From Linanthus parryae (lineage: Eukaryota > Streptophyta > Magnoliopsida > Ericales > Polemoniaceae): DNA of 64,000 nt. A model generated the notes under the pieces. It saw only the letters and a program-made list of their open reading frames with translations. It did no database searches and was not told where the DNA came from. The DNA lies in the NCBI GenBank assembly GCA_023055425.1, contig JALGPY010000010.1:18821363-18885362 (forward strand), given 5' to 3'. A program made the position numbers and the translations under genes. Positions 33,621 through 45,344 of the stretch are shown here, piece after piece (the stretch's first letter is position 1; the number at the start of each line of letters is the position of its first letter).

Positions 33621-34154
33621 TCTGAGTTGACATCTTTATACTTTACAGTTCGGGAGAAAGGCGTTGAACCTCCCGATGAACTCATTTGGATCTTCTTCGC
33701 TCCCTCCCGAGAATTGGAATATGCTTATAGCTGTTTGGATAGTGGTGGCATGGAGATGAAAGGTCTCAGCCTGGATGTCTGGAAATTTAATGGCTGGGCT
33801 GTTTTCAATGTTTCCAGTATAGGAGCCTGAAAACCTACGACAAGATACTTCCCCGACTGAATGTAGATGGTCTGGCTTTTAGAAGCCTCACATTGCGTAG
33901 TCAGTTCACCCATCTTTTCAGTGATATCCTCAAGAGTTCTCTGCTCTGATGTATTGCTCTCTCAGTGCTCGCTGTCTGAGTGTGAGGAGTCCCTGTATGA
34001 GGATAAGATCTCATTGATGTTTCCACCCATCCTGTAGACCTGCTCACTAAGATCAAAGATAAGGGAAAAGATCACAGCAAATAACAAAAATAATGAAAAT
34101 AAATGAAAATAAAATGTATCCTAATAATAGATCTCACTAATAACACTGTTAATT
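33621..34154 (-). pseudogene. Athila 5' gag/leader remnant
   Basis: Between the recognisable gag and the primer site, the minus strand has short broken frames only. From position and element structure it should be the gag N-terminus and leader; nothing else is seen. Confidence 0.5.
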
Positions 34155-34171
34155 CTCCGGCAACGGCGCCA
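34155..34171 (-). other. Primer binding site of the Athila-like element
   Basis: On the minus strand TGGCGCCGTTGCCGGAG, the characteristic Athila/Tat primer site (tRNA-Asp type), six bases after the LTR end. Confidence 0.9.
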
Positions 34172-34177
34172 AAAACT

Positions 34178-35629
34178 TGACGCGCCCTATATTACGCGTA
34201 TTGCGCAAGTATACGGTCAAGTAGTATATTGAAACATTTGAGACTCCGAGTTGTCGAACCCACAGGGAACTGAACAGTTATTAGCCAATCGTTAATCAAC
34301 TTTCGAATACCAAGTAACCGGTAAAAAGGGTGTGATTGATTATAAATTTGACATCCACAACCAAGTGGCTATACGTAAATACTAATTGAAATTATCTAAA
34401 TGAATATTGTACTATTAATATGGAGAAACTAGGTGATTTATGGTCCCTATGATACTTAATTGATTGTGTATTCTGCTCACAACGCTTCACTCTCTATTCC
34501 ATCATACCAGGTTATACTCGCTATGCGTATCTTGCGATCATGCACAGCACTGCAGAGTGATTGGTGATAAATCCTGTAAGTCTAGTACCACCTATCACTT
34601 TGCTCTAGTTACTGTGTTGAAAGTATTCACAAAACCTCTCAGCCTGGCGATTATAAAAATTATGACACAATCAACTGAAACAAACCTTTAAATGATCAAT
34701 CTTATTCTTTTACTTTTCAGTCTCAAGAATATCAAGAATGTCTTCCTTCTCTTCACGAACCTAGGGTTGAATTATTTTCATACACTCATCTAAGTAACTA
34801 ACATGCTATGGGTGTTCAAGCCTCACATGCTAAAGATTAAGAACTTGAGTAGAAGAATGACTGAAAGTAGGAGTAAAATTAAGCATTACGCATGAAGTGA
34901 ATCCATAAATACGGAAATCAACTAAGTGAAACATTAGTACTCCATAACACCTAGGTATGAGTTTAGCAAGACATAAAATAGCTTAACATAATATAAAACT
35001 CCATGAAAATAGTACATGATTTGAAGAAGAGGGTTCCACACGGTGAAATCTTCACAAGAGTTGATGTAGGCCTCCTCCTCATTGCTCCCTTCTGTTTTTC
35101 TTCTCTTTTTGTCTTTTCTCCTCTATTTCTTCCCAGATACGTCTAAGTGCTCCCCAATTCGTAATAAGTTGGATCTAATTGCGTTTGAACCCCAAAAATT
35201 TTCCATCTTCCGTGGCATTTCGTGCGAAACCATAGGCATTTCGTACGAAATGATTTCGTACGAAATGATTTCGTACGAAATAGAATCATTTCGTGCGAAA
35301 TGCTTCTGGGCAGCAACTTCAAGCTTCCTTGATTCTTCCCATTATTATCCTTACATCTTCTCTCCTTGTATCTTCTGCTTCCGATGTTCACGTTCTTCTG
35401 GATTCCTCACGATGTGTCCTGCAAAGACAACAAAAACTACACCCCGCTATCAAATCCAACAAATATAAAGCAAGATCATAATCAAACGTGCCTGGACTGG
35501 TCTTTCTACTACTCACTACAAGTGACAAAAAATTCATCCATATTCACTATTAAGATCCAAAGATTCCACATATATCCTCAAAACAGGGGCCAAATATAGT
35601 CAAGATATAGCACTTAAATAGTGTTATCA
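34178..35629 (-). repeat. 5' LTR of the Athila-like element
   Basis: On the minus strand it begins TGATAACACTATTTAAGTGC (35629) and ends GGGCGCGTCA (34178), 1452 bp. It contains an array of TTTCGTACGAAA palindromes. Its 5' end abuts LINE endonuclease sequence, so it was inserted there. The matching 3' LTR is not in the window, so the other TSD copy cannot be checked. Confidence 0.8.
35218..35300. repeat. Array of five 12-bp palindromes TTTCGTRCGAAA
   Basis: TTTCGTGCGAAA at 35218 and 35289; TTTCGTACGAAA at 35239, 35254 and 35269. Spacings are 21, 15, 15 and 20 bp. It lies inside the Athila LTR, possibly in its U3/R region. Confidence 0.9.
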
Positions 35630-35634
35630 ATTTG

Positions 35635-36303
35635 TGCCTCCACACGTCATTTGCTAAGGCTCTGTCCAGCCTTTCACGAATTAGAGTACCATCTTCATGT
35701 TTATTAGACCAAGTGAACTTTGATCTGATATAACCCAGGTCTCTTAACTCACACCTGTCCACTGAGTTGATAAAATGCCCTGTATAATTGTAATTGACTG
35801 TCCTTCCCCCAAGATTTCTCCAAGCTAAACATAATTAAATTGAAGCCACCCGCTACTATCCAGGGCATACTCGGCCCTGGTTTCTGGCCTTCTAACATGT
35901 CCCATGAGTGACATCTGTTTTCAAGCACATGATCACCATAGAATTCTGTAAAAATCCATTCTCTTCCTTCCTCACTGTAAATCCATCCATTTATATGGTA
36001 CCTTGAGTAATTAAAAAGCTCAACCTTTATTTGGTCTGACGACATTAGTGATAAGCCTCCACTTCTACCTCCACTAGGAAAATGCAGACCGTTTGCAACG
36101 TTCAATTTTCTTCTTACTCTATCCATATCTGAGCCTTGTAACCTAGTCTCCATCAAGAAGACTATGTCTGGAATTGAACTGCTCACTTCATAGCGAAGAG
36201 TGAGGAACGTGCAGGGATTCCCGAGACCGCGCACGTTCCAAATGAATGAGCCAAATATTGTCATCCTTTTTCTGAAAGGTTGGTGTAGAGGTGAGTGAAG
36301 CAT
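35635..36303 (-). pseudogene. L1-type LINE endonuclease relic
   Basis: Minus strand: FIWNVRGLGNPCTFLTLR, PDIVFLMETRL (usual NP-FLMETR), GRSGGLSLM, WIVAGGFNLIM (usual GDFN), then in a second frame DLGYIRSKFTWSNKHEDGTLIRERLDRALAN. This is the apurinic-endonuclease-like domain at the start of LINE ORF2. The catalytic Asp of GDFN is Gly here. The domain stops at 35635, where the Athila LTR was inserted. Confidence 0.85.
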
Positions 36304-36434
36304 TCAATATCATATTGGTATTGCACACTGTGTATGCAAAGATCAAATTTTGAACCAAATTAAATTGCTCTTGAAGTGGGGCAGGAGAAGCAGTGGGGTA
36401 AGGATTCTTCTGCTTAAAGGCACTAATACAGATG

Positions 36435-37390
36435 TCAGTTTGAGATTAGAGCCAGGAAGAGAGCGATTAGAATACCCAGAAGAGTCAGGATGAGAGCAAT
36501 TAGAATACCCAGAAGATCCCACTCGACCATAGTAGCTTCTTCCTTTTTATAACCTCTTTGGGAGTTAGACCTTCCCCTATAACATCCAGCCCTGTTATCA
36601 ACATGGTCATCGAACCTTCCTTGTCCACTTCTACCTCTGCCTCTTACTCTACTTCGACTATATTGATTTCCAGAAGATAATACTAGCCATGAAAGTTGTA
36701 GAGTTGGAAGTAAGGAATGAAGAGGTATGTTCGACATTGTCCTGAGAGTCCAACATGTGTTCTTCAAGAGCACATGAAGGTCTTCAAGAGAGAGAGGTAG
36801 ATCTCGTACGAATTGAAGAACAAAATCTATCGTACTCAGGAGGGAGACCATTAAAGGTGTAAAATAAAACATCATCATCATCAATTTTCACGAAGGCCCC
36901 AACAAGTTTATCACATTTGCATTTAATCTTCTGAACATAAACATCAATATAATCATTTTTCTCAGAATAGTTTGCAATTCAAACTTATGTTCCATAATAT
37001 TAGACATGGTAATTAAAGCATATGTTCGCTCTAAAGCAAACCATGAAGATCTGGAGTCACTAGCCCCAACAACATGAAATAGGGCTTTTTCATTGAGAGT
37101 AGCAATAACGAGGGTGAGAATCGCCCGATCTTGAATCTTTCAAGATTCATGATCAGTGTTTGTACATGTATCCACCATGGTTGGCCATTATCTGGACCTG
37201 GTGATGGAACCTCAAGAAATTCATCTGGGATGGGTTTCGATCCATCAGGATACCCAAAGAGTCGATGTGTTTCAAGAATCCATTTGATTTGATATTTCCA
37301 GAGAACATAATTTGTACCATCAAATTTCAGAGACATCAAATGATGAATGTGAGAGAGGAGATAGAGAGGATTTGAAGCGAATAGAGTCAT
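36435..37390 (-). pseudogene. Copia (Ivana/Retrofit-like) gag relic
   Basis: Minus strand: MSLKFDGTNYVLWKYQIKWI, HRLFGYPDGSKPIPDEFLE (UBN2-type gag N-terminus), then frame-shifted ALITMSNIMEHKFEL-like and LSLEDLHVLLKN pieces, and a basic region GRGRSGQGRFDDH. A 30-bp direct repeat (GATTAGAATACCCAGAAGA) occurs at about 36463 and 36494. The following 36304-36434 has no recognisable content. Pol is absent. Confidence 0.75.
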
Positions 37391-37403
37391 ACCTCTGATA
37401 CCA
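37391..37403 (-). other. tRNA-Met primer binding site of the Ivana-like relic
   Basis: Minus strand TGGTATCAGAGGT, directly adjacent to the short LTR. Confidence 0.85.
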
Positions 37404-37657
37404 TGAAAGAATTTGACAAACAGAGAAGAAATCAAGAACCTTAATCTGGGTTTCACATAGAGATGAAAATAAAGAACGGCGCAGCAAAATAGAGAACCGA
37501 AAGGTTAACTAAAGTTGGATTTGATTTGAGTATAAATACTCTACAAGAGGTCAGTAATTACGAAAGCAGCACAACTTATAACAAATGCTACCAGAACCAC
37601 AGAGAACACGAAATAATAATATAACCACTAAACTATAACTTATTACATATTATAACA
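37404..37657 (-). repeat. Short 5' LTR of the Ivana-like copia relic
   Basis: On the minus strand TGTTATAATATG (37657) to AAATTCTTTCA (37404), 254 bp; short LTRs are typical for this lineage. The 3' half of the element is missing. Confidence 0.7.
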
Positions 37658-38520
37658 ATACTTTAACGGCCTTCACATTTGGCATCGCCTATGTCTTCAC
37701 TTCGCGGACCCATTTTTTTTTCTTCATCTTCGCCTTCCTGTTCATCTTCACTACCCTTTCTTCTTCAAGCCAATAACTAATGTCCTCGAATTAGACTTAT
37801 TGTTGACTATTTACACTAGTGATTAATAGTTAAAGTAATAATAGAAAAATAAATAAGTAATATAATAAATAAAAATAAAATTATATTAATAGTGTTAAGA
37901 GAAAATTTGGTACACTTAGAGTAGGAAAATAATTGAATCAATAATTAAAGTACCAATTACTACTACAACAAAAAATAATGATTATTATGAAGGCTCTGGA
38001 CTTAAAGGTTTGCTCCCCTTGAAGTCTCGGGCTCAAAACTCACGACGATCAATAATTGTTGGGTGTCCCGTGTATCCAGCTGACGTTTGCACAAGCTGGC
38101 CTGGACACCATTGTAATCTCGAAAATATAAAATAAAATGAGAAAACAATAATCACATTAAAATAAATAAAAAAAAATCTATGAAAAACAACGACATGTTC
38201 TTATCTCGTTATTTTGAGGTTATGTATTTTCCGGTTTAATTATTAATTAATATGATATTTATGTTTACATAATTTAAGTAAAGCAGTGTTTAATGAATTA
38301 ATTAAACTGTTAAATAATGAATTCACATCTATTTTTATATTTTAAGCTAAATAATTGAAAAATATGTAAAAAATTAGAAAACATTAAAATTTACACAAAA
38401 ATATGTTGAGAATCTTAAATTAAAAATATGAAATAAGTTTATGTTTAATTATTTATTTTTACATATTTATATTTTATGACAAATATAATCAACCATAATT
38501 AAAATAAATTAAAACTCTGC
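37658..38520. other. AT-rich intergenic stretch
   Basis: No gene. A short block (about 37985-38115: CTCCCCTTGAAGTCTCGGGCTC, then TGGACACCA) resembles a tRNA-derived SINE head/tail but is too degraded to classify. The rest is A/T-rich low-complexity DNA. Confidence 0.5.
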
Positions 38521-38620
38521 AAATGAGTGCTAGCTCAAGTGGTAGAGCGTTTAAAAGACCCTGCATGAGGTCCTGGGTCCGAACCCAGTAGACGGCAAGC
38601 AAGTAAGTTTAAAAAAAATT
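38521..38620 (+). repeat. tRNA-derived SINE-like sequence
   Basis: An A-box-like word TAGCTCAAGTGGTAGAGCG (38531) and a B-box-like word GGGTCCGAACCC (38575) are spaced as in a tRNA gene, followed by an A run (38609). The acceptor stem does not pair, so this is not a tRNA gene; a pol III-type SINE head is the likely origin. Confidence 0.6.
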
Positions 38621-39341
38621 GAACTCTAATTGAACTAGCTAAAACACCTATTTGATAGCCATGCCCATGAGAGATTGCCTAAACCGTGTTCCCCCTCCCC
38701 TTCCCCTTTTCATCTCTTTTTCACCAACAGCCCTTCACCTTTCACTGGTCAAAGACTACAACCATGGTTGTCAGAATCGCCATCCAACTCATAGGATCGT
38801 ATGATTCTACAACCCGAAGGAGGAGTGACGTTCCAGATCGTTAAGAAAATCGTTTTCCAGTAGGATTGGTTGGGATCGCGTCCAAACTCGTAGAATTGGT
38901 AGGATTGTGCGACCCACCGATTAATGTTGACGAAATCGACTCCGAAGACAAGACCAGGCGACCACTGCAATCTCCATTGCCGCCGTCCTCCATCGTTGTC
39001 GTTCGTCGTCACCACCGCGTCGTGAAGCTCTCTTAGGTACTTTTGTCTCCGTTTATCGTTGAAAACCTAGGGATCAACTACAAAGTCGATGAAGCTCAAG
39101 ATCTAAGAACCGCAATGAATCTGGCAAGAAGGAATGGCTATCAGAAGGTATGATTTAAATGGTGAAGGGGAAGAAGACCTCTCGGAGGTTGGACTGGTAA
39201 TTGGAGATTGCATATGACTTTTGGATAACTGGAAAGAGAAAAAAACTAGAGATAAGATATGTGTAGAGATTGTATATGGGTGTGTGTCACTTAGGACTGC
39301 CACTTTGGGTGGAGTATTGTGTACTTGTAGTTTATGAACTA
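38621..39341. other. Intergenic stretch with GATCGTA-GATTCTA words
   Basis: No supported gene. Words such as GGATCGTATGATTCTAC (38793) have loose counterparts at 40468-40520, suggesting the edges of an older element around the 39342-40270 insert. Short ORFs here lack recognisable domains. Confidence 0.35.
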
Positions 39342-40270
39342 CCGGTCTGTCCCTGCTCTTTCTTTCCATGGAGAAAGAACGCAGAGATTAAGAAAAAAAG
39401 CATTTTGACTATTTTGCCCCTCAAATATTTTATAATTCCAAATTATATCTTCCCCTATGTAACAACAACACCACCACCATCCACCAGCCACAATCAACAC
39501 CACCACTAACCACCACTCTGCCACCAGAACACAACCAAACACAATACATTAAATACTAAAAAATGCAGATCTAGACTAGAAAAGTACAGATCTTAGAAAA
39601 ATTACAAGAGAGTGTAGAAAAGAGAAGTAGAAACACATCCGATCCTCTATTCCTCATTGCCAAGATCAGAGGCCGTTCGCCTTGTCGCCAAGATCTGCGA
39701 AAACAAGCACATCTTGAAGCAAATAGAGCAGATCTACAGGCCAAGAGAAGAGAAAAAGAAGAAGAAGAAGAAGAAGAAGAGAGAAAGGAACAAAAATAGA
39801 TGGATTGCCGTCGTCGTTGCCGTCGTCTTCCACCGGCAACGAGCCCGTCGTCCTTGGTACCGTCGTCTTCCGCCGCCACCTGCAGCTGCAGCCTCGTCGG
39901 CGTCGTCCTCTTCTTCTCCGCCATTCTCCTCGCCGCCATCATCACCGTCGAAGTCGCCGTCCTCTTTGCCCCCAACTCACTGCTGTGCCTCTCTCTCTTC
40001 CATTCTTTTCTCTCTTCTCCCCCTGAGTTGGGTTGTGTTGTGTGGTGTTCTTCTCCCTCTGGGTTTGTGTTTTGTGTGGTGTGAGAGGAGTGAGAGGAGA
40101 TAATAGGATACAGTTAGAAAAAAGTGGGAGAGGAATGGGTAGGGATGTGTTGTTTTTTGGAGGGTAATTTAGTCTTTTGTTTTGATTAATGTTATTCAAA
40201 TAGGAAATGGCAAGAAAGAGCAGGGACGTCCCAAAAAAGAAATTCGGAAGAAAGAGCAAGGACGGAGTGG
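39342..40270. mobile_element. TA-flanked, Stowaway/mariner-like element (929 bp) with low-complexity interior
   Basis: The left end CCGGTCTGTCCCTGCTCTTTC (39342) pairs with GAAAGAGCAAGGACGGAGTGG ending at 40270, about 17 of 21 matching. TA lies on both sides (39340-39341, 40271-40272). A second copy of GAAAGAGCAGGGAC sits at 40213. The interior has a (GAA)n run (about 39748-39780), GTCGTC-rich DNA, and short Ser/Pro/Arg-rich ORFs that look like composition artefacts. Confidence 0.65.
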
Positions 40271-40615
40271 TAGCACATTATGTGGTCTAGAGATGTCCAG
40301 TTGAGTGAAAGTAGTGGACTAGTAGTGTGTCTATAACCTATATTAGTTTTTTTATTGACGATTTAACTCATGTCATATATAAATAAACAAATTTGGTAGA
40401 GTTAATGGTGAAATTTTACCAGTTTAAGAGTCTATGTAATCAATTAAAAAAAAGTACAATTTTGATAGGATTCTAAGATTCAATCCTCCTCACTCCACGA
40501 TTCTACGAAAGATCACGATCCTGAAAATCTTGCCTATAACTCCACCCCCGCCCCACCTCTCGGAATGCTCCAAGCAATTTTACCCAAATAGTACGACACA
40601 ACTCATTGATTTTTT
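40271..40615. other. AT-rich spacer
   Basis: No gene or clear element; contains GATTCTA/GATCACGATCC words (40470-40525) mentioned for the 38.8-kb stretch. Confidence 0.4.
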
Positions 40616-40710
40616 CTTTAAGAGAAATTATTTTGTCGTCAACAGGGATTGAACCCAGAACCTTATGCAGGGGCTTCCAACGCTCTACCACTGCCCTAGC
40701 TGCATTTTTT
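40616..40710 (-). repeat. tRNA-derived SINE-like sequence, minus strand
   Basis: Minus strand TAGGGCAGTGGTAGAGCG (A-box-like) and TTCTGGGTTCAATCCC (B-box-like) with tRNA-like spacing. Opposite orientation to the similar sequence at 38521. No paired acceptor stem. Confidence 0.6.
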
Positions 40711-40794
40711 TATTTTTTTTTTAGGAAAGACGCAACTCATTGGTGGGAGATGATGGAAAAAATAAAATAAGGGCAGCCCAAAATGCTTTTACCG

Positions 40795-40954
40795 GGTCGG
40801 GTCGGGTCGGGTCGAATCGAGCGTAGGAAAGTGGATAGGCTTTTTGTACTAGTAGAGGATCCTCAAGTGCAGAGAGCTTATCTTCTCCTTCCCTCACTTC
40901 AAGCGTCTGTCATCGTCTTCGCAGAAGAAGCCTTCGTCGAGAGTCACAGCGTCA
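40795..40954 (+). promoter_or_regulatory. Probable promoter-proximal region/5' UTR of RPL24
   Basis: Contains four GGGTC units (40796-40815), then C/T-rich sequence up to the ATG, as often seen before plant housekeeping genes. No clear TATA box was seen. Confidence 0.4.
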
Positions 40955-43362
40955 ATGGCCGCCATGGCTGCCCTCCAGAGCTCCTTCACTTCTCTTTCTC
41001 TCTCCTCCAACTCCTTCTTGGGCCAGCGCTTCTCACCCACCCTCTGCCCACCTTTGGTATGCTATCTATCTCGTTCTCTCAATTTTATCCTCGCATCTCG
41101 TAAATTGTTCCTGTATTTACTCAAATTATAGTCGTCTACATGTATTGTGACATGGGTACTTCCCAATCCTCAGATTTAATTCAAGAAGCCCCAGTATGTT
41201 TGGCTTCGATTCCATTGTGCAGTTTCAACTATTTTTTCTTCCTCGCAATGCAATTGAAGTGTTGATTATGATTCTTCTGGAAGCAAGTAGACATTTTTCT
41301 GTACTGATTTCATGTTTGTGTCTAGCATCAATGAATAAAGTTTTATTTACTTAAGTTTGTGTTCTGAACTAATGCAATTGGGGCTTCTGATATTAACATC
41401 TGATGACTATATATGGCTTTAGGAACAGAACTGAATGGTATCTTATCACCTAAAACTCAAGCTCTAGGGAGTTTGTCTGGTTTTTACATACCCCCTATAA
41501 CTTTTTCTGATCAGGACTCAAAAGATTTTGGGAATTTCGGATTAGGGTTATCGACGTAAACAAAGTTGATGCAAGGGCTTGAAAATTCATCTTATTCCAG
41601 CCCACGTAATTTTATACTTATCTGAAGTATGAAGTATCATATATGGGAGCCAAAGTTGAAATATTAATGCCAATGGTACTGGATGCTGATACCTATGATA
41701 GGTCTTGTGTGTCACATACTTAATTATGTGACATTTTTTTTTGGAATGCCAGCTCATGTTGTGACATTTGTCGATTTTCATGGTCAAACTTTTCTTTCTT
41801 GACCGTTTTGTGCCTTCTGAAGAGACGAAACGAGGAATGCCAGCTTTTTAGGTAATAGAGACTCCTTACATATATAGTTTGTAACTGATAGCTGTATTGG
41901 GGGATGAGCATTGATTCTGGTCTTGATGGTGTATTTTAAGTACGTTTAGTTAAGGGCATAGAGGATGGATTGGATGCGATCTAATGCGAAATAAGGGCAT
42001 ACAAAGAACAGCAATAACACCCAAGTGAAGGAAATGAAGTCCTCAAAATCTTCACTCTTTCGACATCTTTAAAGGTCGGCGAAATGTGGCTCAAATGCAT
42101 TAATTTCATGTCTGTATCCTCGTTGATTGCAGCTGCTCTACTGTTCAGTACCGTGGCTCATGAGTAGTGTATATGGATAATACCATTCTTGTTGAAATTT
42201 CCTTAACTTGTCAACTAGCCACATCCATGGCTAACGAGTTCACAAAGATCGTTGTTATCTAATACCCATGATGGTGCATAATTTCTTATGTTGAGGTGCT
42301 TTCTCCTTTGTTTGATGTATACGTATTTTGTGTTGACATCCCTCAACGTACTCCAAATAACTGTACTATGACTTCTGCTTTTACGATGGCTTAATTTTTT
42401 GTGAAATTTGACATGCAGGTTAAATCAAATGAGGATCCATGTCCTATTGTGATGAAGGTTAGTCATCTGTCGACATCAATTTGCTTTCTTGCTACTGGGT
42501 ATATATACTGTATGTAAAACCTCTTATATTATCCGTAGTAGGGTCATTCTTTTGTAATGAGCTTTGGTGCGTTCGCACATCTAGTAAGGTTTTCTGAAAA
42601 TAGAGGGAAAAGCGATATTTGACGTTGTGACTCCTGACTAAAACCTTGTGTTACTTCACATTTAACAACCTATTGAAGTTCGACAAAATCGTTTGATAAG
42701 CTGTTAACTTCTTTGTTTTGAACTTTTACCAACAGGATGTTTTCTTACTTTCATGTACTAATTATCATTCTAAATATTTTGCTTATCTGTAATTTATCTG
42801 GGGTTTGCAGCTGAAGCGATGGGAGCGGATAAAATGCAAGCCAAACAGTCTCCCTATACTACACAAAATGCATGTCAGACTTGGAGATACTGTAAAAGTT
42901 ATCTCTGGGAAAGAGAAGGGTAAAATCGGTGAGATTAGCAAAATCTTTAAGCATAACAGCACCATTGTTGTAAAAGAACTTAACCTGAAGACCAAGCATA
43001 TGAAGAGCAAGCAGGAGGGTGAGCCAGGGCAGATACTCAAGGTTGTTTTTGCTGACCTCTCCTATTGTTGGATAATTCTCTATACTTATTATCTTGTGAA
43101 ATTGAGGTGGAGGCAGATTTAAGGTATAACCTGAGGATTTCTTGTTTTTCAGATTGAAGCACCCATGCACAGCTCCAACGTGATGTTGTACTCGAAAGAC
43201 CAGAATGTTGCCAGCCGGGTGGGCCACAAGGAGTTAGATGATGGAACACGTGTTCGGTATCTCATTAAAACTGGGGAAATTATTGACAGTGCTGAGAACT
43301 GGAAGAGAGTGTCGAAGGAGAAAGAGAAAACAGAAGTCGCTGTTGCTGCTGCTACTTCTTAG
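40955..43362 (+). CDS. RPL24: Plastid 50S ribosomal protein L24 precursor
   Basis: Exons 40955-41056, 42419-42457, 42811-43041 and 43153-43362, all GT-AG and all phase 0; 193 residues, stop TAG. The first ATG ([20 protein letters not shown]) is chosen because it starts a Ser-rich, acid-poor plastid transit peptide (about residues 1-47). The mature part begins [15 protein letters not shown]; the KOW-type fold follows ([19 protein letters not shown], about 71-90), then [37 protein letters not shown] and [13 protein letters not shown]24 binds the 5' part of 23S rRNA and starts assembly of the large plastid ribosomal subunit. It matches Arabidopsis At5g54600 (SVR8) from memory, including the [22 protein letters not shown] start. 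No defects seen. Confidence 0.95.
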
Positions 43363-44594
43363 GACCTCCATTTCTTTCATATCTGTATGTATTTCATGCT
43401 CTTTTAAACCAAAACTCAGGTTCCAAAGTAGAAGAGAGTAATCGTAAAAGTTTTGATTGTTAGTTTTTGGAACATGTTGTACTAGGAAATGCGTGTACAA
43501 GGTTGTAGATCGAACTGGCAGAAGTTCCGGAATGTCATCTTGGGTGTGCCTAAAAGGTTGTTCTAATTCAAGTTTATTTACATCTCTTTTGCCTATTTTG
43601 AAAGCAATTTATTCTTTAGTATGAATGCTGATGCTTCTCACAACATCAGAGGTAATCTTTGTATTTTTCAATTCAAAACTAAGTACTAATTGAAAATGAT
43701 TTTGTTAATTTGTTCATTTACCTATGCAAATTGCTATACCTGCTCTCCGTATTGCTACTGTTAACTGTCTAATTAGCTGGTCTTAGAATATTATGTCAGA
43801 CCTCTTTTGAAATTGATCTTATATCAGTTCTTCAAGTAGATAACACAACTACTGAAACGCCTTTTATATGTCGGATAACCAATGCTACATTCGAAATCTT
43901 CTCCTGTCATAGTGTTTTTCAAGAGCATTAACACATTTTATATGCAAGGCTGGGGGTTGTGATCTGATTTCGGTCCAACGCTGCTTTGGTGTTAGATCTA
44001 TCTACCTGATTAATAATGAGGTACCGTCTGTGCAATGGAAAAGTCTCCTCGCTATATAGAATTTGTGGTTACCTGTGTGTTTACATTCTCTCTAGAGCAG
44101 TCGAGAACTAACTTGATCCTAAAGCTATCAGATGTAATTTTGTTGATTATTCAACTCAAATCAACTCAATATACACAATGATTAGCACTGTTGAGTCGTG
44201 GATAATAATTGAAGCTCCGATCCAATCTATTCTATAAAACAACATGGTTTAACTAACTTATGGCTGAAATTCAGCCTTTAGATTAAATCAGCCTCAGCTT
44301 TTAGATCTCACCTACCACTCACTTAACTATCAATTACTTAACTACCCACTACTTGAAAATTTATCCTTTCTCTCGGATTAATTTACGTAACTTACCAAAA
44401 GTGTGTAAGAATATGACTTGATGGGTGTCATATAAAATTACCGGGGACGTCATTTTCATCTTCTCCTCCAGCAAAATCGATTATGAAACGTGTTTTTTAG
44501 GTAGTGCCCTCGGGCACGGGCAATTTCCTAATAAAGTAATAATACATCATTACCTCAGCGTTGTCATTAGATTAATGGATCTACTGTAGACATA
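43363..44594. other. RPL24 3' UTR and intergenic DNA
   Basis: The first 200-300 bases are probably 3' UTR. Beyond that I see AT-rich sequence without ORFs or repeats that I can classify. Confidence 0.5.
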
Positions 44595-45048
44595 GGGTGG
44601 GTTTGGTATGACTTTTTGAACTTTTAAGTCGACTTTTTAGTTGTGAAAAAAGTTCATGACAGAGAAGTTCATGAACAAAATGCATGTGTTTGGTGAAAAA
44701 AGTTATGCTGAGAGTCAATGATGCAACACTTTTGCTTGTTAATGAAAATTACATCTTTACATTTTTTATATTTACTAATAAAATTATGTTATGTCTAATT
44801 AGATGTCGTATTATGTTAATACAAAAAAGTAGGGGAAACTGATCATTTTTATTGTTTAAGAAGAAAAAAGTCCAAAAAAGCTCAAGAAACCAACTTATTT
44901 CAGAATTTAGTTTTACACTGCAAAGCCAAAAACCAAAATCCAAAAGTTGTCAGAGAAAATGTCATACGAAACCTTTCAGAAAAGTTTAAAACAGATTAAA
45001 AGTCCAAAGTGGATTAAAAGCTGGAAATACGTCATACCAAACCCACCC
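44595..45048. mobile_element. MITE (454 bp), GGGTGGGTTTGG termini
   Basis: GGGTGGGTTTGGTATGAC at the left end is matched exactly by GTCATACCAAACCCACCC at the right end. Further inward, TTTAAGTC-like and TTAAAAGTCC-like words pair loosely. ATA lies on both sides (44592-44594 and 45049-45051), consistent with a 3-bp target duplication as in PIF/Harbinger elements. No coding capacity. Confidence 0.8.
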
Positions 45049-45344
45049 ATAAACAACGCAGCGTCCTTGATCCATCCCACATACATAATAGAAGAATTAG
45101 AAACTACGGTTTACAGAATGAAGAAGGAGATGAGGCGAATTGGGAAAGTGCATTTCTGATTCTCATTAGCCAGCACTAACCACTATTATAACTATTAATA
45201 CTTGAATCTGTTAAAACAGTTGCTACTAGTCCATGTACTGTTAGGCCAACCAATGCAATTCCGTACTCCACAATTTAGATAAGATTTCGAATAGATCCTT
45301 ATCTCTTATCACTACTCAAACTCAAGAGGAGGGAGATACTGTTT
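45049..45344. other. Intergenic DNA, possibly copia LTR remnant
   Basis: Lies just 3' (minus sense) of a copia RNase H relic, so LTR sequence is expected, but no second LTR is available for comparison and no purine tract is clear. Confidence 0.35.

Noticed and set aside
38521..38620. tRNA gene
   Set aside because: A- and B-box-like words are present but the acceptor stem does not pair and no good anticodon loop forms; SINE-like origin is preferred.
39657..40103. 148-aa Ser/Pro/Arg-rich ORF
   Set aside because: Overlapping ORFs in all three frames and on both strands show it is a composition effect of GAA and GTC repeats.
42783..43249. Minus-strand ORFs opposite RPL24 exons
   Set aside because: Antisense shadows of the exon 3 and 4 coding sequence.
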